Shown here: piece after piece, positions 37,349 through 45,030 of the stretch
Layout of the letters: every line of letters begins with the position of its first letter
Position numbering within the stretch: position 1 is the stretch's first letter
NCBI GenBank assembly: GCA_044228685.1
Contig: JBGAUL010000015.1
Location: 1 to 64,000 of the forward strand
Direction of reading: 5' to 3'
Origin: JBBATK01 sp044228685
Lineage (GTDB): Bacteria > Bacteroidota > Ignavibacteria > Kapaibacteriales > NICIL-2
DNA length: 64,000 nt
Notes under the pieces: model-generated
Database searches by the model: none
The model's input: only the letters and a program-made list of their open reading frames with translations
Told to the model about the DNA's origin: nothing
Program-made: the position numbers and the translations under genes

Positions 37349-37876
37349 CTACTGCAAGGTTCGTCGAAGAATCCAAGCAATGCTCTCGTGTTGTTGAGTA
37401 AGTCCGGTAAGAAAGTCTGTTGTACCCGCGTCTTTGTTTTTCTCGTCAGATGTAACGATGTCCGTACGAAGTTGAATTGCGAGTTCCTCGTGATCACGCA
37501 GCAACTCCTGAATCAAATCAGCCGCAACCGGATACTTGCCCGGCAGTTCCTTGAGTCGCGCCAGATCGAGATACTCTTTCATGGTTCCAATTGTCTTCCC
37601 ACCAAGCTTCGAAATGCGCTCGGCGATGAGATCAATGTTCTCTTCCAACTCGGTGTATTGAGTTTGAAATAACTTGTGATACTCCATGAAGTTCGAACCC
37701 ATCACGTTCCAATGAGACTTGCGGGTTTTGACATATAACACCATTTCGTCAGCGAGCAGAATAGAGAGGATTTTGACCGACCCTGATAATTGCTGCTTCG
37801 TAAGACCTATGTGTGGTGACATTGAATGTGAATTAGATGTGCTGTTCTTATTTGACTTTGTACGTGTCGTAGCCAT
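37349..37876 (-). CDS. dps: Dps-type ferritin-like DNA protection protein
   Basis: Dps forms a dodecamer that oxidises iron with hydrogen peroxide and can bind DNA. The 175-residue protein shows the family core: LADEMVLYVKTRKSHWNVMGSNF (ferroxidase His), the partner segment ELEENIDLIAERISKLGG with the acidic ligands, and helical C-terminal part HEELAIQLR. The N-terminal about 22 residues are basic and Ser/Thr/Asn-rich, like the DNA-binding tails of E. coli Dps. The ATG at 37876 is chosen over an upstream TTG. It is on the same strand and upstream of the YceI gene. Confidence 0.92.
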   Translation of the reverse strand: MATTRTKSNKNSTSNSHSMSPHIGLTKQQLSGSVKILSILLADEMVLYVKTRKSHWNVMGSNFMEYHKLFQTQYTELEENIDLIAERISKLGGKTIGTMKEYLDLARLKELPGKYPVAADLIQELLRDHEELAIQLRTDIVTSDEKNKDAGTTDFLTGLTQQHESIAWILRRTLQ

Positions 37877-38508
37877 TCTTTTATTATCCTCTGTTGTGTG
37901 TGTTTTTATCGCAGTCCTTTGCAATCACGCTTACTCGTGTCACACAGAAATTTGTTCGCAGATCATATGTATCTGCAGTGTTATTACAATTCAATCGCTA
38001 ATCCCAAGTGCAAAAGGACAGTGCCTCACGATGTTTGTGATAGCATACTGTAACTTCATTACTCGTGTTGCTTGCTCTTGTGTTTATATCCTGTATTACG
38101 CCGCGACTTCAACAAGTCCGGACTCCACGAGCTTCTGCACGTCAGCCAACGCGCAGATCAAATGATGCTCTGTGATGAATTTGTAATGATACTGTGATGT
38201 TGGGCCTAATGACTCGGTACTGTCAATGTTTCGTGCGCCGGCTTGTGCGAGTGTAGTGCTCGGCCTCTGCGCTCAATGCCCCTCTAGGCTTTCACTGAAA
38301 TAATGGCTCAACCCATTGTACAAAAATCAGGTCTGGGATGCTAACGCATGTTTCACGATAGCCGAAAAGAATGTCATGATTTACACCTGTGCATCTGCTT
38401 GATTGATATACGACGCAGCGTAGACGCGCGACGTTTTTGATCTATAATGAGAACAAATCCTGAGCTCAACAGCTCAGATTAGCACCGTGCTTCTTCTACT
38501 CGAACCAA
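37877..38508. other. Intergenic region, 632 bases, with one suggestive open stretch
   Basis: It lies between a barrel gene (38509) and dps. The only coding-like content is a 58-codon minus-strand stretch at 38096-38272, described separately. No RNA gene was recognised. Confidence 0.4.
38096..38272 (-). pseudogene. Possible gene remnant, 58 codons without an ATG
   Basis: On the minus strand an open stretch runs from just after a TGA to a TAA at 38096-38098. Its end reads HLICALADVQKLVESGLVEVAA-like, with protein-like amphipathic helices (two short pieces: ICALADVQKL and VESGLVEVAA). No ATG or GTG precedes this part in frame, so it may be the tail of a lost gene. It matches no family I know and could be chance. 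Confidence 0.25.
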
Positions 38509-39447
38509 TTATAATGTAAATCTCAAACCAGCCACCAAGGTTTGATCCAACTGACGACGCAATGAGTAATTGCTGTCGTAGATGAGGTGCATGGTGTATT
38601 CAATATTGAAAATGGCGTAGCTCAAACTCAAGGTTCCAAGCGAGGAAATGCGCGCCTTCGTATAATCACTCCAACTGGATTGCTTTCCCAAATAGACAGT
38701 CTTTGAAGAAATATTGAGTTGCAAACCACTTGTGATCTGTTGATGGAATTGTAAGTCTACGAGCGCCGACATTCCCGTTTCAACGTCAATTGTACTGAGC
38801 GGATTGTCCGTGCTGGCTTTGAATTGACGCTGCGGTTGAAGGATAAAGTGGTGCGTGATGGTTTGTTGCACTGCATAGCCAACGCCGTAGGTAAAGCTAA
38901 TGTCGCCGCTACCGTCAGCCGCTGCAGAGGTAAAGCGTTGTCCAACAAAAAGAGATTGATAGAGAAACAAAGGATCCAGAAACTCCGTGTGTGCAGTGTC
39001 GATCATTCCCGCCTTCATGGTTGTCTCGCCGGTGGTTTCGAGAAAGAGACGAATGCCTGCTTTGGGCAGAATGAGCATGGAAGGCGTGACGGAGCCGATG
39101 AGGTTGTCTTGGGTTTTTTCGGGGTATGCACCGCGACGATGGACTTGACCGAATTGAGAATTCAAACTCGCGACAAGCGAAAAGGATGGACTCTCATACT
39201 GAAATCGCGCCTGCAAGTTGAACAGCCATTGCAAAGATTCATTCTCTTCGCCGCTTTTACTGGTGTTCTGATAGGTCGCACCTAAGCTCGGATTAATGAG
39301 GTGAGTGACGGTAGTGGTTGAGGGCGTCGTGTCTTGAACCGTTGAGTCGCTCGTCATGCTCGAATCCGCCCGCATCGCATAAGCGCGTAAAGGCAGACTA
39401 CATATGCAGCTGCTCCAAAAAGCAATGGTAAAAATGATGAGCTTCAT
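38509..39447 (-). CDS. Outer-membrane protein resembling DUF3078-type Bacteroidota barrels
   Basis: The 312-residue protein has a signal peptide (about 1-24, ending RAYA) followed by an acidic Thr/Ser-rich linker. The long beta-strand-rich barrel includes SLQWLFNLQARFQYESPSF, GIRLFLETTGETT, ISFTYGVGYAVQQTI, and repeated amphipathic strands to a C-terminal LVAGLRFTL. The pattern LNPSLGATYQN...NLQARFQY is like DUF3078 proteins of Bacteroidota, which are outer-membrane barrels of unknown function. GGAGTCGA precedes the ATG. Confidence 0.72.
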   Translation of the reverse strand: MKLIIFTIAFWSSCICSLPLRAYAMRADSSMTSDSTVQDTTPSTTTVTHLINPSLGATYQNTSKSGEENESLQWLFNLQARFQYESPSFSLVASLNSQFGQVHRRGAYPEKTQDNLIGSVTPSMLILPKAGIRLFLETTGETTMKAGMIDTAHTEFLDPLFLYQSLFVGQRFTSAAADGSGDISFTYGVGYAVQQTITHHFILQPQRQFKASTDNPLSTIDVETGMSALVDLQFHQQITSGLQLNISSKTVYLGKQSSWSDYTKARISSLGTLSLSYAIFNIEYTMHLIYDSNYSLRRQLDQTLVAGLRFTL

Positions 39448-39539
39448 TCGACTCCTTCAAGTGGTGCATCGAGTGTAGCGCGCAATTGTTGTGCCGCTGC
39501 AGAGAAATCGATCGTTGCTAGTGCATTTACTGACTCTTG

Positions 39540-40577
39540 CTATCCACGCGACACCGCATCAGCCGCATATATCACCGTTCCTTGAGCATCAACAAACTGC
39601 AGATGCAGCGTGTCGTTGCTCAGAACAATATACGCGAATCCTCCATTCGTCGCCGCGAATCGAGTGTTCTTGCCGTATGCCGTATTGCGAGATCCTCCGC
39701 CGCCTCCGCTTACCACACAGATGAAGGAGTCTTCAGCTGCCTTGAGATACTGCAAGTCGTGATCGTGTCCGTTGAGATACATATGAACCCCATACTTATC
39801 CAAGTAAGGCTTCACATCCCTGAGCATAAAAGCTTGATCACCGTATGCGCCGTGCGAGCGAATGGGATGGTGTCCGACGACGATCTTCCACCGACTCGAG
39901 CACCCAGCCAGAGTTTTATCCAGCCATTCTAATTGCTGCTGTCGCTCCTTGCTCGATCCCGTCATTAACAACTGCGTATCAATCACCACAATATCCGCAC
40001 TTACTCCTGCATTCTCCTGCTTTACAGAAAAAACACGTCCGGGCATGTGCCAACGACTATTGACTTTGGAGTACGCCACTTCCGCATCTTCATCACGCAA
40101 ATAATCATGATTACCAAGCGCAACAAACCACGGAAGCTGGAGCGATGCTGCGCTGTAAACTTCTTCCCATTTCGTTCGAAATTGTTTGTCGTGCACTGAC
40201 TCCACGCCAACCGGATAAAAATTATCGCCGGTACTGATGATAAACTGCGGCTTCTCACGCGCTGCAATGTTTGCCATTGCTGTTGCTACGCGTTTCTGAA
40301 ATCCATCACCTGTTCCCCAGTCGCCGATAGCAAGAAAGCGCAGCGATTTACTTTGAGCAAATAGTCGTGCATTGACCGGTTGCGGCGGAGGCGCGTTGTC
40401 GACGTGGTGTGTGCCGAGTAGTGAGCTTAGCGTCGACGCAAATCCATGATCTTGCACGCCGAACCAGAAGGCGCTTACTGCTCCACCTAAACCCAGCAGA
40501 CGTCCTAAGAAGCGACGTCGTTCGACGTTCTGCGGTGCAGCGTTATTCTCGTCCTGACCTTGTTTCTCTTGATTCAT
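39540..40577 (-). CDS. Tat-exported purple acid phosphatase-like metallophosphoesterase
   Basis: The 345-residue enzyme belongs to the small (TRAP/ACP5-type) metallophosphoesterases that hydrolyse phosphomonoesters using a binuclear metal centre. Metal motifs are complete: AIGDWGTGD, STGDNFYPVG, ALGNHDYLRD, VVGHHPIRSHG and LNGHDHDLQY. The N-terminus carries a twin-arginine signal (VERRRFLGRLLGLGGAVSAFW), so it should be exported folded to the periplasm. A TonB-domain protein gene ends 12 bases upstream, so the two are probably one transcript. A phosphate-scavenging role is inferred. Confidence 0.9.
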   Translation of the reverse strand: MNQEKQGQDENNAAPQNVERRRFLGRLLGLGGAVSAFWFGVQDHGFASTLSSLLGTHHVDNAPPPQPVNARLFAQSKSLRFLAIGDWGTGDGFQKRVATAMANIAAREKPQFIISTGDNFYPVGVESVHDKQFRTKWEEVYSAASLQLPWFVALGNHDYLRDEDAEVAYSKVNSRWHMPGRVFSVKQENAGVSADIVVIDTQLLMTGSSKERQQQLEWLDKTLAGCSSRWKIVVGHHPIRSHGAYGDQAFMLRDVKPYLDKYGVHMYLNGHDHDLQYLKAAEDSFICVVSGGGGGSRNTAYGKNTRFAATNGGFAYIVLSNDTLHLQFVDAQGTVIYAADAVSRG

Positions 40578-40589
40578 ACAATTGCAGCT

Positions 40590-41300
40590 CTATCGAAAAT
40601 GAGGATCAATCACAATTGTCAAATGGTCTTCGTCATACTTTCCATTGTGTATCGATGCCTCAAAAGGAGTTTGCATCAACACTCGTCGCATCTCATTGTA
40701 CAATTCATCACTGATGTTCCCCAGCTTCCTCACTTCAGTTACGTGTCCGGTAGCATCCACCACAATCGCCACCTTCGCATCACCCTTTGGAGCTGCCTCG
40801 AGGATTTTCTTGTCCAATGAATCGTAGAAATTCTTCTGATTAAATCGAGCGCGCAAATATCCATCACCTTCTTCCGCACCTTGCACTTCGACCGGTGTTC
40901 CGCGCTTGTTGCCAATCTTGAAAATGATGGGAATTTCCATCCACGATTTCAGTGGCTTGGTATCATAGATCGCCGCTTTGTACGAAGCCTTCATCACGGC
41001 ATTGGCTGCGGCTGAATCCAACAAGGGATGCACGGCTTCCATGATGATATAGCGTTCTGCTTTACCCGTCTTGCCGATCAATACCTGCACCGTCACCGTT
41101 CCTTGAATGCCGGCGCGTTTCGCGGAATCAGGATAGATGAAGTTCTGCTGCAGACTCTTCCTATCCAGCTCTGCTCCTTTGTCCATCATGATGAACTCGT
41201 CAGGATCGGGATCAACGTTGCCGCGACCTGCTTTCTGACTCAAAGCAAGCTGACTACAAATCACTAAAACGCTAAAAACAAGAAATACTCGAAGGTTCAT
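40590..41300 (-). CDS. Secreted protein with TonB C-terminal-type domains
   Basis: The 236-residue protein has a cleavable signal peptide (ending LALSQ) instead of a TonB membrane anchor. Residues about 45-130 are a TonB_C domain (IYPDSAKRAGIQGTVTVQVLIGKTG, then VMKASYKAAIYDTKP). Residues about 165-236 look like a second, diverged copy (KVAIVVDATGHVTEVRKLGN). There is no Pro-rich spacer, so it is not a classical energy transducer; similar soluble TonB-domain proteins are common in Bacteroidota and of unknown role. It is likely co-transcribed with the downstream phosphatase. Confidence 0.82.
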   Translation of the reverse strand: MNLRVFLVFSVLVICSQLALSQKAGRGNVDPDPDEFIMMDKGAELDRKSLQQNFIYPDSAKRAGIQGTVTVQVLIGKTGKAERYIIMEAVHPLLDSAAANAVMKASYKAAIYDTKPLKSWMEIPIIFKIGNKRGTPVEVQGAEEGDGYLRARFNQKNFYDSLDKKILEAAPKGDAKVAIVVDATGHVTEVRKLGNISDELYNEMRRVLMQTPFEASIHNGKYDEDHLTIVIDPHFR

Positions 41301-41429
41301 ATTCTCTATGCTGTGCTGTAACTAGTTCTTCGACACCGATGCGGGAAATGGAGTGTACAACTCATCCCTTGGCAGAGCACGAAGATTTCGCGTACAATTT
41401 ACGCAAGGCGGGGCGCTGCTTGATTGAAC

Positions 41430-43049
41430 TTAGAATTTCACACTCGGCAAGTAACTCGGTGCGACGCGCTTCTTGCTTTGTTGTTCGTAGAGATAGGCTG
41501 CACTGAGCAGTGCGTGTTCCGTCCACGCCGGCGACATCAACGAAAATCCCACCGGCAATCCCTTGATCATACCCGCCGGCACACTCACATGCGGCCAACC
41601 TGCAATGGCAGCAGGCGAGGTGAAGTAGGGCGTGTTGGAATAATCGCCGTTGACCACGTCGATGCAGGCCGCAGGACCGCAGCTCAGACTGCAGAGAAAA
41701 TCAAGTTTGTGTTCCTTCATCAGCGCACTGAGTTTGAGCGCGACGTCTTCACAACTTTTCTTCGCACTCAGGTAGGCTTTGTCGTGTAAATCACCGCATG
41801 CCTGTGCATCTTCCAAGATATCCTGACCAAAGAGATTCATCTCTTGATAGCGATACTTGATGTTGTGCTGTATCACCGCATTGAGATCTTTGATTTTTGT
41901 GAATTCCTTCAAGTAACGATTGACGCCATCTTTGAATTCGTACAGCAGCACCTTGAACTCCGCATCCTGCACTTCGTTGAACATGCTCAGTATCGAATGC
42001 TCTTCACACACAGCTCCTAAATCTCTCAGAGTCTTTAATGCTTCCTCATACAATTCCTTCAAAGCGTCTCCGGCTTTGAGAAAGGCAGGATCATATCCAA
42101 TACGCTTTCCTTTCAGCGCCTGTGCATCGAAGTTGCTGTAGTCTTTGCGCATCGATGTGGGTTGCGATTTCATTGCGGAATCCTGAGGGTCAACGCCCTG
42201 CATTGCTTCGAGAAGCACGGCACAATCACGCACGCTACGGGTCATTGGTCCGGCAGTATCCTGCGACGCGGCAATAGGAACAATCCCGCTTCTGCTCAGC
42301 AATCCAACTGTTGGTTTCAAACCCACAAGCGCGCAGTGCGAGGATGGACCAATGATCGAACCATCTGTCTCTGTACCAACTGCCACCGCACACAGACTCG
42401 CAGCCGCAGCTGCACCGGAGCCTGAGCTTGAACCCGAAGCACTGCGATCCAACACATAGGGATTGCGCGTCATACCTCCTCGCGAACTCCATCCACTGAT
42501 CGAATGTCGTGAACGAAAATTCGCCCACTCACTCAGATTTGTTTTTCCAAGAATAACAGCGCCTGCAGCCCGCAACTGTGCCACAACAAATGCATCCGAC
42601 TTTGGTTCATTACGCTCAAGAGCGCGCGCACCGGCACTTGTTTCGATGTTTGCTGTGTTGATATTGTCTTTGATCAAAACCGGAATACCATGCAATGCAC
42701 CACGAACCTTTCCCGCCTTGCGCTCACTATCCAAAGCACGCGCCTCATCCATTGCATTGCGATTTGTAGTTATCACAGCGCTGAGATAGGGTCCCATGCT
42801 ATTCATATGTTTTATCCTCTCCAGATAAAAGGCCGTCAACCACTCCGCTGAGAATTTTCCCTCAGTCATCATGCGCTGCAACTCCTCAACACCAACTTCC
42901 ACAACATCAAGTTCTGCTTTCATGTTTCTGCTGTTTGTGTCTTGAATCGTTTCACCATCTACCACCACAGCATCCTGCGCCACCAGCGTTGCATTTTCAA
43001 CCATCACCGAAACCATCGCCGCCAAACCAAGAAATGTACGTCGTTGCAT
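41430..43049 (-). CDS. Amidase-signature family hydrolase with Tat-type signal
   Basis: The ATG at 43049 starts a 539-residue protein with an RR signal (MQRRTFLGLAAMVSVMV). The frame is open 85 codons further upstream, but that part reads through REP repeats and is not protein-like. The amidase signature is complete: catalytic lysine in VLIKDNINT, cis-Ser and nucleophile Ser in GSSSGSGAAAAA followed by GTETDGSIIGPSS, and the C-terminal PAAIAGWPHVSVPAGM. These enzymes hydrolyse amides, and plain sequence cannot tell glutamyl-tRNA amidotransferase GatA relatives from peptide or fatty-acid amidases; export and lack of gatB/gatC argue against GatA. A REP cluster begins about 140 bases upstream. 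Confidence 0.88.
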   Translation of the reverse strand: MQRRTFLGLAAMVSVMVENATLVAQDAVVVDGETIQDTNSRNMKAELDVVEVGVEELQRMMTEGKFSAEWLTAFYLERIKHMNSMGPYLSAVITTNRNAMDEARALDSERKAGKVRGALHGIPVLIKDNINTANIETSAGARALERNEPKSDAFVVAQLRAAGAVILGKTNLSEWANFRSRHSISGWSSRGGMTRNPYVLDRSASGSSSGSGAAAAASLCAVAVGTETDGSIIGPSSHCALVGLKPTVGLLSRSGIVPIAASQDTAGPMTRSVRDCAVLLEAMQGVDPQDSAMKSQPTSMRKDYSNFDAQALKGKRIGYDPAFLKAGDALKELYEEALKTLRDLGAVCEEHSILSMFNEVQDAEFKVLLYEFKDGVNRYLKEFTKIKDLNAVIQHNIKYRYQEMNLFGQDILEDAQACGDLHDKAYLSAKKSCEDVALKLSALMKEHKLDFLCSLSCGPAACIDVVNGDYSNTPYFTSPAAIAGWPHVSVPAGMIKGLPVGFSLMSPAWTEHALLSAAYLYEQQSKKRVAPSYLPSVKF

Positions 43050-43189
43050 AGTCGCGCTAACTGAGTGTTGTGAAGCAATGGAATTTAGGCCCGGGGAGGG
43101 AAATGACGAGACGGCAGTTACCCTGGACGCGCACGCGCCGGGTACGTCGCGTGTCATTGCGGCATGCCGCAGACGTGGCATCAACCCGC

Positions 43190-43585
43190 GTAGGGGAGGC
43201 GCTAGCCTCCCGCACACGCACACAGGTGAACGATGGGGCGTGTGATGAACATTGGACGTTAAATCCCGACGGCTATGGTGCGTGTGATGAACATCCAACG
43301 TCATGTACCATCGGCAATTACCGTGGGAGGCTGGCGCCTCCCCTACGGCATACGTCGTGTGTCATTGCGGCATGCCGCAGACATGGCATCAACCCGTAGG
43401 GGAGGCGCTAGCCTCCCGCACACGCGCACGCGTGAACGATGGGGCGTCTGATGAACAACGAACGTCATTTACCGTCGGCAATTACCGTGGGAGGCTGGCG
43501 CCTCCCCTACGGCATACGTCGTGTGTCATTGCGGCATGCCGCAGACGTAGCATTAACCCACGTAGGGGAGGCGCTAGCCTCCCGC
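43190..43585. repeat. REP cluster in alternating orientation (5 copies, BIME-like)
   Basis: Copies are at 43190-43213 (+), 43323-43346 (-), 43396-43419 (+), 43487-43510 (-) and 43562-43585 (+). All have the same GTAG plus stem GGGAGGC/GCCTCCC as the RAYT-flanking arrays 42 kb away. Plus copies have loop GCTA and minus copies loop GCCA with a CCCAC end. Larger units also repeat: words such as GTGTCATTGCGGCATGCCGC precede each plus copy and GTGAACGATGGGGCG follows the first two, with periods of 206 and 166 bases. The alternating layout matches bacterial interspersed mosaic elements. Confidence 0.85.
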
Positions 43586-43675
43586 ACACGCACACACGCG
43601 CACGTGCACGTGCGAACGATGGGGTTTGTAACAATAAACGCGTCGTTGCATTTCGCACATGTCAAAATTCGCAAC

Positions 43676-43916
43676 CGTCATTGCGAGCGAAGCGAAGCAA
43701 ACCTAGTTGACACCCATTGCCTGTCAACTACGGTTGCTTCCTCGAAGACTCGTCGCAATGACGTGGGTGGAAGTACTACAATAACGAGGGTGAAAGTACC
43801 AAAATGACAACAGTGACCAACCCCCAACCGTCATTGCGAGCGCAGCGAAGCAAACCTAGTTGACACCCCTTGCGTGTCAACTACGGTTGCTTCCTCGAAG
43901 ACTCGTCGCAATGACG
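43676..43916. repeat. Two tandem 88-base nested hairpin repeats
   Basis: Copies at 43676-43763 and 43829-43916 are nearly identical and 153 bases apart, with the flanking words TGGGTGGAAGTACTACAATAAC repeated as well. Each has perfect 11-base outer arms (CGTCATTGCGA / TCGCAATGACG) and inner arms around TAGTTGACAC / GTGTCAACTA, so the single strand folds into one long stem. This fits a small palindromic repeat family distinct from the REPs; no gene for its spread is visible. Confidence 0.85.
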
Positions 43917-43977
43917 TGGGTGGAAGTACTACAATAACAAGGGTGAGATGAGAATAAATCTCTTTAGGTATGTACCG

Positions 43978-44889
43978 TTATTTCGATTCCCTACCCCATT
44001 CTTCTCGCTTGAATCGGAGTGGCTGTGGCTTGCCGGTGGAATTCAAACTATCGGCGTATTGCTTAGCTCTGATTTTAAATCGCTCCAGTGCTACCTCATA
44101 CTCTTGAGTAGTAACTGTCGACAATGAACTATCCGAGTACTCCCGAGTTGCAGACAAGTTATGTGGAGTACTAAACTGGGTACAGCTAAGACGAGCAGAC
44201 GAAACGGCAGATCTGTGTGGAACTAATCGCATGTACACCGTATCACCTGATAAGGATTTTGATAGCTTCACGCGGTGATTCATACGGTTAGGCTCTGTAC
44301 CGTATCTGCTTGCGAAATCAGACGACGGATTTACGAATACGCCAACTGAGTCAATTGTACATAAGACAGTGTTGTCACGAGCACGAACCACCTGAATTCG
44401 GAACTCGGACTCTCCTCTGATCAAGCCTTTGCCAACATACCAGTATCTATCTATGGTCTTTGGTAGGTTCGGAATTGTTTCAGGATAGACGAATGGATGT
44501 GCTGCTAATTCTCTATAGAAACTCAGAAATACTTCTCCAGAAGGCACGATAAAATTCCGTGTTCGACAATGCGATGAGATCCAATAATCATCGCCGACAC
44601 CTCGCCATTCAGATTCGAAATCCTCTTCAGGTAGCGGACTCCAAGTCAGCCAATCGATTTTTGTATTGTGTTCTATTCGAAACTCGCCCACTGTCACATC
44701 GACCATCGCAGAATCAAAGCGCTGTCTGATTCGATTGTAATGCAAATAATCAAACTGCGAATCATCTAAGGCAAAAAACAGATTCGACACTTGGGCTCGA
44801 ACTGACGTTGATGCCATACAAGTCAACGTAATGAACAACACCATGGTCTTGACTCTAAGGGAGCGATAAACTTCTCGATAGTCTTTCAT
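43978..44889 (-). CDS. Secreted protein of unknown function
   Basis: The 303-residue protein has a signal peptide with a long N-region (about 1-32, ending VRAQ); an internal ATG at residue 16 would give a more typical signal. The mature part is mixed alpha/beta with many aromatic and charged residues (FRIEHNTKIDWLTWSPLPEE, ESEFRIQVVRARD) and a Lys/Arg-rich end (RFKREEWGRESK). No family recognised. It lies 141 bases downstream of the C39 ABC exporter on the same strand; it has no double-glycine leader and so is not an obvious substrate. Confidence 0.72.
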   Translation of the reverse strand: MKDYREVYRSLRVKTMVLFITLTCMASTSVRAQVSNLFFALDDSQFDYLHYNRIRQRFDSAMVDVTVGEFRIEHNTKIDWLTWSPLPEEDFESEWRGVGDDYWISSHCRTRNFIVPSGEVFLSFYRELAAHPFVYPETIPNLPKTIDRYWYVGKGLIRGESEFRIQVVRARDNTVLCTIDSVGVFVNPSSDFASRYGTEPNRMNHRVKLSKSLSGDTVYMRLVPHRSAVSSARLSCTQFSTPHNLSATREYSDSSLSTVTTQEYEVALERFKIRAKQYADSLNSTGKPQPLRFKREEWGRESK

Positions 44890-45030
44890 GATTTATGGCT
44901 CAAGGTTGAATTGTATACAATGCGATCGAGTTCAAGTACTCAATTCACAACAAACAACACAGTTTTTAGTACACACTCATTCGATAGCTAAGTACTCCAC
45001 GCGTTTTATTCGCGAGTCTCCCCCATCCCC

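Larger units (their letters stand above)
43050..43977. other. Repeat-filled intergenic region between amidase and hypothetical gene
   Basis: Gene-free. It holds the five-copy REP cluster (43190-43585), a CACACG/CGTGCA dinucleotide-rich stretch near 43586-43616, and two 88-base hairpin repeats (43676-43916). Open frames here read the repeats only. Confidence 0.75.

Noticed and set aside
43050..43304. N-terminal extension of the amidase through the REP copy
   Set aside because: The extension encodes repeat translation; the ATG at 43049 begins a coherent RR signal.
43070..43807. Open frames of 109-135 codons across the second REP cluster
   Set aside because: Same reason: periodic translation of the repeat and hairpin units, in several frames at once.
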